Shown in pieces: positions 38,101 through 50,169 of a stretch of 64,000 nucleotides of DNA. The stretch comes from Ctenosaura bakeri. Lineage: Eukaryota > Chordata > Lepidosauria > Squamata > Iguanidae. The notes under the pieces were generated by a model, which saw only the letters and a program-made list of their open reading frames with translations, ran no database searches and was not told the origin of the DNA. The first letter of the stretch is position 1. Every line of letters begins with the position of its first letter. Made by a program: the position numbers and the translations under genes. The DNA lies in the NCBI GenBank assembly GCA_948474755.1, contig CAOLHI010000423.1, positions 124,001 through 188,000 of the forward strand, given 5' to 3'.

Positions 38101-39370
38101 AGAGATGTGAAATCTCTGGGACTTTTAAAGCCATGACAAATGCAACAATAGCTACCCTTTGCATATTGAAAGTCACTCCATTCCTTAAAGTACATCAAAT
38201 GCCTTAGATATAACTCAGGTTGGCATAAAAATTATCACGTTTGACACACAGGAAAAGTACATTTTATCCAAAATATAATTACAAATTGGACTTATTATTT
38301 TTCTTTTTTTGTCACAAATGGAGCTACAAGGTCTTGAATTGTAAAGAACACCTGAACTATAAGGAACTTCTTTAGTTTTACCATCATAATCAGCAAAGGG
38401 GAAAAAAAATTCTGGTAAAAATAAATGAAACCATCAGTAACAGCAAACAGAGAAAATTGTTCCCTCTCCATGGTGTCAAGCAGACATATCACACTCATTC
38501 CCATAAAAAGAATGAAGAAAAAGAAACCAAGACCAGGAATTGTAATGATCAGACAGGATGTCCCAATAAAAGTCATAGAACTCTAGATTTGGAAGCCCCC
38601 ACGGGCAACCACTTCCAACCCCTTGATCAATGCATGGACTCCAGCTACAGTATCCCCAACAAGTCTTCCTCTTACACAGTTTTTAGGGGAAAAAATTGGA
38701 CTACAAAATACATGAACATCTTGTATTAAACATTCAAAGACGTAGCCACATTAGTCTGATTGGCATGCAAAGGGGTAAATTGTCCCCTTTGTTATTCATC
38801 CATTCTAAAAGAAAATGTCCCAAAATCCAATTTTTCCATTTTTCCTAGAAAAAAGGGGGAGGGCTTTGAAGGAGAAAGGGCAAACTCTTTCCATGATCTG
38901 TCCAATGTTTCTTTCTTTCTTGTGTGTTCATCTCTCTATTCTCACCCATCCCTATTGGTTTCATGGGTGGTTAAACTGACATAAGGATCTGCCAGGAAAA
39001 TGTCTTTTAGACCTTCCAATGAAGATGTTTTTGAGAGCAATGAGAAACAGAACTTTAGTCATTTCGTTCCAAGGAAGCCTGTTCAAATTAGTTTCAAAAG
39101 AAAAAAAGCAATCGAAATGTCACATGCCACTCTTTTTGTAGACACGCACACACACACAGAAATCCAAAAACATCATACACCCCCATCTAGCCGAAGCAGC
39201 CCTGTGATTTCTCCTTTGTGGAAAGAGGCAAGCCTGTAGACTTAGCTAGGGATTAGAATCAAAGTCTTTGGAGTCTGCCCTCCAGCTTCAAGGCCGGAGT
39301 TTGAAAGAGTCTGAGCAAGTACAAAAGCGAGAGGATTTGGAAACGGGACAAAAGGTCAACTGTGCTCCGA
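38101..39370. other. CPNE2 intron 1, mostly unrecognised
   Basis: At 38570-38645 a short LINE-like 3' piece (gtcatagaactctagatttggaagc) lies in minus orientation. Otherwise nothing named. Confidence 0.45.
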
Positions 39371-39381
39371 GGCTTACTCAC

Positions 39382-39475
39382 CTTCGATTTCAATGGACTT
39401 TGGCGAGCTAAAAATGGAACACATCCTGATGTCTCAGTCGGCAAAAATGACAAAGGAGGCTTCGGATGTGTTAAC
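39382..39475 (-). other. Possible alternative CPNE2 leader exon with own ATG
   Basis: On this strand a CTCCCCAG acceptor is followed by 94 nt and a near-perfect donor GAAG|GTGAGTAAG. The segment holds an ATG at 39424 (context AGGATGT) with an in-frame TGA four codons before it. It reads MCSIFSSPKSIEIE plus one base. Spliced to 29027, that base plus AT gives a codon that continues open through nine more codons into the CPNE2 ATG, so the protein would be 24 residues longer. No transcript evidence is available here, and chance cannot be excluded. Confidence 0.3.
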
Positions 39476-39989
39476 CTGGGGAGAACAAACCCTAGAAGTG
39501 GGCAGAAGGCAGAGCACGCCAGCCTTGGGTTAAAAGTGCCCTCCTTGTAAAGGGGGAGTTGGTTGGGGGAAAAAAAGATAAAACCATGGGGTGGGGAGAG
39601 GGAGAGAAGAAAAAGAAGCCTCGGGACAATTTGAAAGTTGTAATTAAGGAAAAAGTGAGCCTCGCTTAGTGGAATCGCTGAGGTGCAGAGCAGGAGTGGA
39701 TAATCACCACTTATGGCCAGGCAGCGCTGAGTTTTCAACGAAACTAATAACACACTGTGTGGTTAAACACTGATTTTTTGCTTTGTTTCATTCTGAGGAA
39801 TCAGCATTCCACCAGTTCATCCAACAGTTCTATAGGGAGAGAACCCGGGATCAAAGTAATTGGAAGCAATTTATTTATTCTCATAAATAGCAAGGTCAAA
39901 GGAACGCTTTTCTACAAATGGACTGTTTTGGGCAGATAGCAGAGAAGATTGCATGCTGGACCACCCCCACCCCCATCACAGAATCCTGG

Positions 39990-40400
39990 CCACTAAATAG
40001 TTAATTGCTTTATTGTTTGTTGCTGCTATGTATCCAGCCAACAGGGAGAAGTTCAGAGGGGGAAACCAAAAGTATTGGAAAGGTGTTAGGGGAACTGGCA
40101 GTGCTCAAAGATAAGGAGACGAGAACTTGTTCTTGCTTCAAGGATAAAAGATACATAAACAACAGAGGGCCTGGGAAAATGTCTAACTAGTGGGATGATG
40201 TGAGATTTATGCTCTTCTCCAGTCACAGCATTGTGTGCCTAAAATTATATGACAAGGTATAAAACCTGTGACCATTCTGGATGCTGTAGACTCAGCAACT
40301 TTGTGAAAAGGTTCCTGTGTTGCTTGCCTTCCTATAATAAACTCTTCTGTTCAACTCTGAGTGAAGTTTGTAGAATGCAACATATCCAGGACATGATAGG
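39990..40400 (+). mobile_element. Possible solo LTR (limits not determined)
   Basis: TATAAAA at 40258 is followed 78 bp later by AATAAA at 40336, with a pyrimidine-rich stretch after it, which is a spacing typical of LTR U3-R regions. I could not find a convincing target duplication or TG/CA ends, so the identification is tentative. Confidence 0.3.
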
Positions 40401-40569
40401 TGTATAACATGAGAAAAGACCTAGTTTTTAATGAGGGAGTAGTAGAAAGCCAAACTGACCAAAACTGTTGTTCTGCATAGTGATCTGAGCAATTTTCATC
40501 CATTTGTTGGGCAATTCCCCCATCCCCCCTGCCCCCAAATCCATCCTGTCCTACTAACCTCTGGTTTTC

Positions 40570-40630
40570 AGGCTATATATATGTATGTGTGTGTACGTAT
40601 ACCTGTATACACACACACACATATATAGAA
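40570..40630. repeat. AT/AC-rich compound microsatellite
   Basis: It has tatatatgtatgtgtgtgt followed by cacacacacacatatata, an imperfect inverted arrangement. Confidence 0.85.
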
Positions 40631-41461
40631 TATTCTTTATTGTTTCTAAGGGAGCCATCCTTTGACTGTGGAATGTGTCCTTAAAGACACATAAGAAAAA
40701 GCAGATGTCCCCCTCTGAGGTCTTTGGCAAAGCTGAGAAACACTCTGAATGTGGAGAGGGAAAATGGAAGACTCAACAGAACTTATTTCTCAGTATATAT
40801 ACACAGGATGGTGCTCTAAATGTCACATCTCGCCGATAAATGTTAAGATAACAATGTAGGTGTTAACTCTCCAAATTCAATATATTACATCCTGTCTTTC
40901 TGCAAACTCCTAAGTCCAACAAAAGCCACAATGGAGAATGCTGTAAAAAAACCAAATTAACATAGAAGTTTAAATTTTTGCAATTGCATTTAAATGATGA
41001 GATGTTGAGAACATTGCCACCTCTCAATTTATTTTAGACAGGAAGAAAATCATGCTACAACCATGGCCTGGATCCTACTGCTCCAGTTAGAGTAGACCCA
41101 CCAAATCCATTGCATTTACATAAACAGTGGCTTCCAACTCAACAACTGATTGAATGGGTCTAATCTACTTGGAATGATTCATAGGATTCAGTCCCCTATC
41201 TAATTCATTCCAAATTCTGATATCTTACTACAGCTCTCAACACAAACCTTCTCGATCTCTTCATCTCCATAATAATGCAGTATTCCCATAACAGGCTGTA
41301 GTAATCCCAACTCCAAAAAGACCAGTTGGACCATTCAGCCCAACAGTCTGGACCAAACTGTAAACCCAATTGATTCAATGGGATTATTTTAGCAGACAAC
41401 AATTAACTTCACTCACAGGACTTGCCTGCAATGAGATCTATGAACACTGGGTGACCTCCAG

Positions 41462-41880
41462 AGGTTATAGACCATGCTGCAAGTGAGATGGGAATCTGCC
41501 ACAGCTTTGCACGTATAGATGAGATTGGTGTCTGGCAGTGGCTTTCAACTGCAGAAGGGAGCTCTGCCAGAGCATCCCAGAAGTGAATCATTGGCTGTTT
41601 GGGTCAAGTGACAAAGAGCTACGCCCAGGCACTGTCCATCTGCCATTGCACAGCTGAGGAAAAACCATTGCACAAGGAGATTCTGGATATCTCCTTGCGT
41701 AACATCAGAAAAAGTACTTATCCTTGTGTAAGAGCTGCTTAACAGTGGAGTAGGCTGCCTTGGCCGGGGCGGAATCTCCATCATCTTTGAACAGAAGTTA
41801 CATGGGTTCAAGAGTGCTTTAGCTGAGTATATCTGCAGAGGGGTGGGCTAGATAGCCCTTGCAGTCCCTTCCAACTCTAC
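41462..41880 (+). repeat. Second copy of the 26.65-kb interspersed repeat
   Basis: It starts ggttatagaccatgctg and continues past the shared part into ggctagatagcccttgcagtcccttccaactcta, an end of CR1 type. It therefore looks like a short element using a CR1-like LINE tail. A diverged relative is at 46.01-46.25 kb. Confidence 0.65.
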
Positions 41881-41881
41881 G

Positions 41882-42082
41882 GGCCTTTCTGCACTACACT
41901 TTTATAGTGCTTCTATTCCACTTTCAGCATCCTATGGAATGCTGGGGTTTGCAGTTTAGGGAGGGGCCTTTAGAATTCTCAGCCTGAGAGCTCTTTGGCC
42001 TCAGTGAACTATAAAGCCCAGAATTCCACAGGATGTTGAAAGTAGAATAATAACGTTATAACAGTGTAGGGCAGAAAGACCA
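41882..42082. mobile_element. Palindromic MITE, same family
   Basis: It has ggcctttctgcactacacttttatagtgc on the left, with complement ataacgttataacagtgtagggcagaaagacc on the right. The middle keeps a longer version (cagcctgagagctctttggcctcag), like the copy at 24.0 kb. Confidence 0.78.
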
Positions 42083-42089
42083 TGAGATT

Positions 42090-43890
42090 GTATGATTCTA
42101 ATGGCCAATGACACTTGCATAACTTATCAAAAGGATTCTAGCTTCAAGATCCACAAGTGTTGATTGTGTAAATTGCTTTTTATTAACATGTTTCTGGACA
42201 TCTTCCTCCTGGCACAGCATTAGCACACCCATGTTCCTGCTGTATTACACAAACTGCAGGATTTGGTTTTGCAAGAAAAGACCAGAAAAGTCTGGGTTGT
42301 ACTTAAAGAGTCAGTGCATAACTAATTCTACCGCGCCTGAAATCATTACAGAGAGAGAGAAAAAGAAAGAGCACTTAAGGACAGTACGTTGAAGAAACTT
42401 GGCCTTTTCTGACCATCATTAAACGGCTCTGTACAAGTGGAGCCCTGAAGAAATGCAAGAAAGCCAAGTGCATAAAAGCACAACCAAGGGAAAGATTGAG
42501 ATCTTAAATGGGTTATTAAAAAGGACATCTCTGTTGAACCTCCCCACAGGATGGGGGGAGAGCCAATCATCATCATCAATCATCATCATCATCATCAGAG
42601 AGTCAATGGGAATCTGTTCCACAAGCCCATTTCTAGTATCTCTCCTTTTCATCTTGGTATCTAATTCTACTCCATTACACAGGGCATCCAGCCAAAGAAA
42701 GCTATTGAGTGAAGCTAAGCAAGAACATCACCTTTGGGTTAAATGACTGAAAGAACTCAAGAAATGCTAAAAAAGAACTTTTCCAGACATTACAGAACTG
42801 TAGCAAGACCCATGGCCTGCACTCAGAAAGAGAGCAAAGATCTTTACTTACAATTGAATGCTTTTTAGGAAAATGAGCCGACTCTCATTTTTATGTTAAT
42901 CTGAGTTGAGGGGAAGCCAGACCCTAACAGGAGACAGTGTCTGCATTCAGGTTGCATGAAAAGCTGGGAATTGGTGAGAACTCAACACAAACAAATCATC
43001 TGGCTTGCTCATCCCTGGACAAGCCAGAGAAATAATCCAATATTTGTTTCAGGACTAATTATCTTACTTTTAGGGAGGAGAACAAGACAAACAGCTGGCT
43101 TGCTACAGAGTCTGCATGTAACAATAGACAAACCAAAGGTTTATTTAGCTGATGTTGCTCTTCCCCAGAAACGTTAAGGCTCACACCAAAACATACAAAA
43201 CCAGCACTGTCTGTTGTCTTCTGCAGCAGTATCCAAACTGGAGTTTGCCCATTTCTGATATCAACAGTCTAGCCAATCTTTCCAGAATCTCTTGGTGGCT
43301 GGTCCTAAGCCCTGACCAGTCCTAACTGCATGCTGTTGCCCACAGAGCTTCAGCTTTGGTTGCTTACTGAATTAAAACGTGAAATGAGCCTTTTGCAATT
43401 AATGAGATACCAGTTGTGAGCTGATGGGGTGGACCGTACAGGAAAAGAAAGGAAGGAATGATTTATTCAATGCATAACCAATCCTACCCCGAAATGCTGA
43501 AAAAGTATGCCAATGGGCTTCCCCCTGCCAATGTGCAAAGATATTAACACACAATTAGAACAAATCTTTCTCAGAGATTAAATGCATAGTATGAAGGCTG
43601 CCAACCCAGATTAACTGCAAGGAAGAAGCAAGGAAGACACATAAGGTGGCTTGCCAGCCAATTCTGATCAAAAACTCTGCCTGCCCCTTAACCCAATCTA
43701 TTGCCCTGGATCTATTTGATCTTTCTCTATTTTGGAACAGCTGGGGGCACTGGTGGGATTGCCTGAGTCCAAAACCCCGTAACTGGTGGGATAAGGGTTG
43801 GAAGATGCCCATAGTCACCCAGTGCGTTTCCATGTCTGAAAGGGAATTTGGTGTCCCAGAGTTCAAGTCCAACACTTAAATCATTCCACC
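42090..43890. other. CPNE2 intron 1, nothing recognised apart from a microsatellite
   Basis: Low-complexity and unique sequence; no frames with recognisable content. Confidence 0.5.
42566..42597. repeat. (ATC)n short microsatellite
   Basis: About ten units with one interruption. Confidence 0.9.
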
Positions 43891-43892
43891 AT

Positions 43893-44083
43893 GCTGGCTC
43901 AAGGTTTTCTTGGCAAGATTTCTTCAGAGAAGGTTTGTCACGGGTTTCCTCTGAGGCTGAGAGAGTGTGACTTGCTCATGGTCAAACCCCCCCCCCAGGT
44001 TTCCTTGGCTGAGCAAGGATCGAACCCTGGTTTCCTGCATTTTTAGCCAACATTCCAACCAGTAGATCACCCTGGCTCTCATA
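43893..44083 (-). mobile_element. tRNA-derived SINE, tail missing
   Basis: On the plus strand it reads gttttcttggcaagattt, gagagagtgtgacttgc, ggatcgaaccctgg (B box) and ccctggctctc, so it is an inverted copy lacking the last part. Confidence 0.75.
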
Positions 44084-44686
44084 CTTAGCACAGAACGATA
44101 AATAATAAAACCACACCGTTCTTCAAGAGCCCATTCATTTCCTTGGGGTTTATATTCAAATCTCTCACCATTTATCCCTCTAATAATGTATGTTTTTCAG
44201 GGCACTTTTCATCCTCAATTGAAAATTAAAAAAATCACCTGAGGCACAGGAAACATAATCTCATTAGCGCTACTCAAAGAACCCCTTCTGATATTGCAAA
44301 GCTGTTCGCAGGTAGCTAATGACAACACTTGGCAGTCACCGAACACAACACACTTTATTTTGAGCCCTAAATTTTCACAACAGGCATCAATGAACTAAAC
44401 ATGCAAACACAACGACACATACACACACCCTTACCCATGATGGCCAGTAAACACTCTCACTACCATACTGAGCACAAAAACGGATTCTGTCTATAAATGA
44501 AATCAGTGCCAGGGTTAAAACACAGGCAACAAACACAAGCAGGAGGGTGAGTCAGTGCCTGTGGGAAAGAGAGAAATTAAACAGGCAAAGTGGAACTGTG
44601 CTTTCAACATCAAGCAACTCTCTTTTCCAAGCGTTCGCTATTTGGATGTCCGGAAACACATGCCGTTTGCTTCGGTCAGCCTAAAA

Positions 44687-44955
44687 CAGGGGTGGGTAAC
44701 TGCGCCAAGACCAAGGGCCAATGTTCTGCCCTTCAGGTCCTGTGAGGGGAGGGCACATAAATTTTGCTAGACATATCCTAACCCTTCCCAAAAGAATCCA
44801 GAAGTGGGCTGAAGTCCAATGCTACTTTTTAAAAAAATGTGAGCTTTGTTAAAGAGTGCAGGGGAAACTTGACACCTATTTAAACTCTAGATTTTTTTTT
44901 CCAGGAAAAGGGAAATCTAGAAAGGATGTTGGGGACCACATTTTGTCGACCTCTG
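44687..44955. mobile_element. hAT-like non-autonomous transposon
   Basis: It has the left end CAGGGGTGGGTAAC and the right end GGTTGGGGACC...GACCTCTG, with short complementary termini. The flanks GCCTAAAA (44679-44686) and GTCTAAAA (44956-44963) agree at 7 of 8 positions, as an old 8-bp target duplication would. Confidence 0.65.
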
Positions 44956-44984
44956 GTCTAAAACAAACTCAGCCTCCAAGTGTG

Positions 44985-45235
44985 ACTGTTCATATCACTT
45001 TAAACATCATAGCTCACTCTGCTAGGATTTGTAGTTTAGTGAGGTACTTAGAATTCTCTGCTAGAAAGCTCTCGTGCACTCTCTTTAACTCCACTTCCCA
45101 AGATGCCCTGCTTTAATGCTCTATCCTCATGCTCAGGATATCTTGAGAACATTAGAGTGCCCCAGGAGTGTATAACAAGTCTCTTGCCAAACAACAAATC
45201 CCAGAATTCCTAGGATTCCATGTGCCATGAGGATG
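44985..45235. mobile_element. Old MITE-like elements (two partial copies)
   Basis: The motifs gttcatatcactttaaac, ggatttgtagtttag and aattctctgctagaaagctc, then aacaaatcccagaattcc, are typical of these elements. The ends are not clear. Confidence 0.45.
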
Positions 45236-46009
45236 CATGTCAGAGCACCAGGAGAATGTTCCTATGCACATCAGGCTCTACAGGAGCATTCCTGTGCTGC
45301 TATCTGGATGGACATCTGGATCGCCCAAAGCACATTGGTGCTCATTGTGCATTGGGGCTAACGTGCACTTTTCATCTCACTGACTCCCCTACATAGGAAC
45401 ATCACAGCAGCCCTTTGCTGAACACAGATATTGCAAAACTCCACAGTTCTATTTCTCACAGACATCAGTCCACGTACACAGATGCAAGTCCCATACTGAA
45501 TCCCAGCCCATAGCTTCTTTAACCGTAATTTGCCAGAATATCTGGACAGCATATGATAAGCTAAAGAAAATAGCGGTGTGACCTGACTGTATTTGGCAAA
45601 AGGGGATGGCATACCTTTAAAAAAATAAAACAAGAGAGAAAGACAGTTCAGTTGTAGACAATAAACTCTGTCCAAATGACTACAACTGACTTTGTACGAG
45701 ATGCAGCCACTCATGCTGATGGACCGCCAACATATTGCTACTACATTCTATAAAAGGAGAGGAAAGTGGAGCGAGGCATGAAACAAACAGGACGTGTTAA
45801 TTACAGCAATTTTCCAGAGCCACATGCAAGAAATCCAGGTTGCCTTAATGGGAACACTAGCAACGGATTTGATAGTGCAAGTTCATCTCAATTGATGTAG
45901 CTGCACTGAGACTTGTTAACATATATGCCTGTTGCAAATATAGTCAGCTTCTGCCTTCTGGCCTTTGCACAGCTGGAAAGTAGAACCCAGAACAGATTAA
46001 AGGAGGAAT

Positions 46010-46250
46010 ATTGAGCAGATAGTGGCATACATCCATTTCAGCATTGCCAGAGCAAAAGGTCCAGGAGGGCAGCAGCTGCCAGCTGAGCAATGGTGCTCTG
46101 GCACTCTCCTAGCATGCCGTCCAGCCAATGTGGGTACATGGAGGTGTACCCAGACACCATTCGGCAACCATAGCACAGCCAGGGAAAAATGCTGTGCAAG
46201 GAGGTATTAAATATCTCCTTGCACAATGTCAAGAAAAGTACTTAATCTGA
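46010..46250 (+). repeat. Diverged relative of the 26.65/41.46-kb repeat
   Basis: It shares the order cagctgagcaatgg, ggcactctcc, gcacagccagggaaaaatgctgtgcaaggagg and atatctccttgca...aagaaaagtactta with those copies at lower identity. Confidence 0.55.
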
Positions 46251-47505
46251 TGTAACCCCCATTGGAGATTCCCCTAGATCTGAGGCTGGAAAAATACCCC
46301 TGAGGTTGGAAAAACACCCATGTTTCAAACAGCTGAAGCCGCACAAGATGAAAGTAGGCAAGTAGAGAAACCATTTCAGAAACAAGGGCACTGGAAACTA
46401 GGGCTTAGGTAAAGGTAAGGGTCATGAAGCAGCTGGCCTCTACAGAGATATGACCAGCAGCATTGCAGCAAAGGCCCAACCAAAACTGAAGATCTAAGTT
46501 GTCTTCCAAACCATCAGATGCCTTCACGACCGGTGGTTTTTGCCACAAAACAAGGGGCAGAACCTCATTTCCTGCACCTTGTTTCTCTTCCAACATCAGA
46601 AGAGGGTGTGTGTCTATGTCCTGTTTCATTTTGGGGAGCTTCAGGGTATTAACACCACAGATGGGTTCCGGATGCCAAAAACTGACGCCCGGACCTCCAG
46701 AGCTTGCCCACCTTTGGTTTCAACCAAGTCTCAAGGCTTCTCACTCTTGAGGAGCTTCCTACTCTTAAAAGCTCTCTGTCTCTGAGGAGCCCATCTACTC
46801 CTGCAGAGCTGGTCACCTCTGGGCATTCAAGCGAGCTCAGACAGTGGAGACTTTGAGCAGAATGGCCACAACCTCCCATGGAAGATTTTCTTTGGGGAGA
46901 ACAATGGGGGAAGGGAGAGCAAATTGTTAGGTAAAAGCCTCAGGTTTCCAGATGTGATGAAATGCATGCTATTGGAAATAGCGAAGGTACCATCCCTTGC
47001 AGCCTGTGCATGAGCTGGTATACGACTCCCATCATCCCCAGCCAGCACAACGCTTGGCTCCAGAAGCCTATAAAAATGGACTGATTCAAGGGCAGTGTAG
47101 GAGCAAAAGCAGCACATTTTTTGTGGAACGGCAACAGAGGAAGGGCTTGATCCCACAGAAACTGGCCTCCAGGAAGCAAATGTATTGCTTTCACAGCTCA
47201 GAACCCACCAGGCCAGCTGTGTGACCAGCCTGTCTCATCCTACACAACTCTGTGGAGATTTACGACCAGGGTCACAACTTGCATCTTTCCGTATCCTATG
47301 TCACAGCTCTGCTATGGTGTAAACTGTCCTTACACACCAACGGTTTTAATATCACTCTACCTCTGCATGTGGAGAAGAAAGGACATGCGAAAATAGTAAA
47401 TCCAAAGAAACTCAGGCTACAATAAATCCGAGATTGCTCATGAGAAAAGAAAGGGGTTTCACCAGGGATGCTGGTTTCCTCCCAGGTTCACCCCATCCAG
47501 CTGCC
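46251..47505. other. CPNE2 intron 1 near the CpG island
   Basis: No recognised element. A MITE scrap (actcccatcatccccagcc) is at 47.03 kb. Confidence 0.45.
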
Positions 47506-47508
47506 CCG

Positions 47509-47590
47509 CTGACACCGTCTAGCAAAGCCATCTCTTGGGAAAGGAAATGCTGACGCCGTCTAGCAAAGCCATCTCTTGGGAAAGGAGAAG
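47509..47590. repeat. 41-bp tandem duplication at the CpG island edge
   Basis: The segment ctgacaccgtctagcaaagc...gggaaagga is repeated immediately, with one visible A/G difference. Confidence 0.85.
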
Positions 47591-47639
47591 CCACAGAGAG
47601 CCTGAGCTCCAGCCCCCGTCTCCAGATGCTCACGTCCTT

Positions 47640-49275
47640 CCCATCTCCTCCGAGGCTTGGAGCCAACAGCAAGAAGAGCTTGGAGCTGAAAGACGCTGGC
47701 CCTTTGGCCCCGCCCCCTCTGGCCTTGGGCCACGCCCACCCGCGCCAAGCGGCTCCGCCCCGAGGAACTTCCCTTAACCCAAATCCTACCCGGAGCTTGA
47801 GGTTAAACGGATGCGCTGCCCCGCAATGGTCTCCGAGTGTCTGAAGGCGCTCGCTTTGCACTCTGCACTTGCACAGAGGCACTCTCTCATAGACAATCGT
47901 TCCAAGGTTGTCAAGCGGTTTCTTTTTTAAAAATATATACATACACTTCAGACAGCAGATTTCCGGGCCCGGTGTCAAAAGCCCAAGGGAACCATGAGAA
48001 GAAGACACCGTCCTCATGGAAGGCAGACACGCCTTTTCCTCGCGGGGACAACGCTTCGCACGCACGCACGCGTCCTTCCTCCAGCCACCCAGGACCACCC
48101 ACCCCCTCTGGCTCTCCCTGGCCCAAGGGAACCCCAAGAAACGCCCGGGGAGGGGTCGCCAGGAGTCTATAGGCGCACACGCACGCCGGCCAAGGCGGCC
48201 AGCCCGGGAGGAGAAACTTCGCTTCGCCCCGACACGCCTCTTCGCTCCTCTGCACGCACACAAACCGGGGGGAGGGAGGGCCGCCACTCCACCAGCGCGG
48301 CCAACCCGCCTCTGTCCCCGCGTAACGTGTGAACGGCACCCCCTTCCCCGAAAAGCTGCCTTTGGCCTCGGGCGCGGACGCGCGGCGTGCGCCCAGGGCG
48401 CACGGCGACGCCTTGGGGCGCCTGGAAGCCCGCTTCTCCAGCCCTCCGAGGGCGCGGGGGCCGGGATCGGGCGCCGCCGAGACTCACCGCGCTCCGGCGT
48501 GGCTTCTTCCCTCCGGGCGCCTCCGTTCCCGTTCGCGGGGCGGGCAGGGCGAGGCGGCTCCGAGGAGACCCTCCCGGCTGAGCCCCGCCGAGCCCCCTCC
48601 GCGGGCTTCCTGCCGCCCCGACGCGCTCCTCCTGCCGCCTCGGGCTCGCCTCCGCCCGCCGCCGCCGGGAAGAGCCGAGGCGCGGCCCCGGAACGCGGAA
48701 GGCGGGCGGGGAGCGCCTGCCTCGGAGCTCGGCCCGGCCCGCGCGGGGAGCGGGGGGCGCGGATCCCGCTCCGCCGCCGCCCGTCCCGCCCCTCGATCCG
48801 CCGCTCCGCCCAGCCGACGGGTCCGGCCCCGCTCTCTCCCGAGGCGCCGCCGGGGTCCCAGCCCACGGGGCGGAACCAGCCGCCGAGCCTGGCCTCGATC
48901 CAGCCGCCCCGGGGGTTCCGCTCTCTGGCCGCGGGGTCCACGGGGCGCCCTCCTCCCGGGAGCAAGCACGGGGCTCAGGGTCCCTCGGGAGGAAAGCCCA
49001 CCTGGTGCCGGGAGAGAAGGGCTCCGATCCGAGCCCGCGTCCTCGGCGGGAGCGGAACCGCCGGATCCGGGAGAGGCGGCTACGTCTGCGCTGCGATCGT
49101 GGATCCACCCCGGTAGGGAATGGCGCTGGGACCGAGGGCAGGGGTTGGAATCCCCAGCCCTCCCGATGGTTTCGGACCCAAGTCCCTGCAGGAGAAACTG
49201 GCACACCGGCAACGGGGGGAGGCACGCGTCCGCCGCCACGTCTAGAGGGGCTCAGGAGTCCCCCCCGATCTAGGC
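47640..49275 (-). promoter_or_regulatory. CPNE2: CpG island: probable CPNE2 promoter
   Basis: This is the only long GC- and CpG-dense tract in the window that is not inside a transposon. It has many GC-box-like runs (ccgccc, gggcgg) and no clear TATA box. It lies about 19.5 kb upstream of the CPNE2 start-codon exon and 5.8 kb beyond the NLRC5 stop, which fits the promoter of the downstream gene. All frames are open over hundreds of codons only because stop codons are rare at this base composition, so I do not call proteins here. Activity from the other strand as well cannot be excluded. Confidence 0.75.
48488..48800 (-). other. CPNE2: Candidate CPNE2 non-coding first exon (5' limit not known)
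   Basis: Inside the CpG island a consensus donor GCG|GTGAGTC occurs on this strand, with its GT at 48487-48486. A 5' UTR exon ending at 48488 could splice to the acceptor at 29027. The frame running into the CPNE2 start has no ATG in the candidate exon, consistent with a leader. The upstream boundary given is arbitrary, because the start of transcription cannot be read from sequence. Confidence 0.45.
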
Positions 49276-49449
49276 TAAGGCTGCAACCAGCGGCGGAGCG
49301 TAAAAGAAGGCTGGAGTCCAGGCGCTCTTCGGAAGAAGGAAGCTCCTCGGTGCTCCTTAGGAGTGTTTGCCTGCCCTGCTTCGCTCTCGGTGGAGCTGAC
49401 TCTCAACCGTGTGTTGCTGGGCTCCATCCCTCCTGGTCCCCATGGCATT

Positions 49450-49870
49450 AGAATCATAGAATCATAGAAATGTAGAGTTGGAAGAGACCCCAGGGGCCAT
49501 CTAGTCCAACCCCCTTCTGCCATGCAGGAACACCCTCCAAGCACTCCCGACAGATGGCCATCCAGCCTCTGCTTAAAAACCTCCAAGGAAGGAGGAGACT
49601 CCACCACACTCCATGGAGGCAGCAGATTCCACTGCCGGACAGCCCTGACCATCTGGAAGTTCTTCCTGAGGTTCAGGTGGAATCTCCTTTCCTGCAGCTT
49701 GAATCCATTGCTCCTTGTCCTGGTCTCTGGAGCAGCAGAAAACAAGCCCTCTCCTTCCTCTACGTGGCATCTCTTCAAATATTTAAACATGGCTATCATG
49801 TCCCCTCTTAACCTTCTCTTCTGTAGACTAAACATACCCAGCAATCTAAGTCTATCCTCATAGGGCATTA
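49450..49870 (-). mobile_element. CR1 LINE 3' fragment beside the CpG island
   Basis: The tail (gaatcatagaatcatagaaatg) is at the low end, and the body ends at the EDRLRLLGMFS segment near 49870. It lies just upstream of the CPNE2 CpG island. Confidence 0.9.
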
Positions 49871-50169
49871 GGGGGAGTTCCCTCTCAGCAAATAGGGGTA
49901 GGGTCCATAACAGTTCTTTGGGGTAGCAAACCATAAAGGCAGGGCATGAGATTTGCCAGAATCCAATTAGTGCCCCGACACTGGCAAAAGGGGGGCTTAC
50001 ACTGACGCTTTGATGGATGCTGCAGGAGGAAGGATCTCCTAATTCCTCAGGCAAGGCCCCTCCTCTCTGGTGCCTCCACACCTCTACCTCTTAGACCTTG
50101 AGATTCAAACACTGCTTTCTGAGATGGTTAAGACTCCAGGAGACCGTCTGGGGTCCTCCAAAAACCTCC

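Noticed and set aside
39259..39753. Open frame of 164 codons on the minus strand
   Set aside because: Low-complexity, Leu/Ser/Pro-rich translation without domain. Only the small splice-bounded segment within it is kept as a candidate exon, and in another frame.
47412..49225. Very long open frames on both strands (up to 517 codons) in the GC-rich region
   Set aside because: The frames overlap in all directions in a CpG island, are rich in Arg, Pro, Gly and Ala, and have no domain. Absence of stops is explained by base composition.
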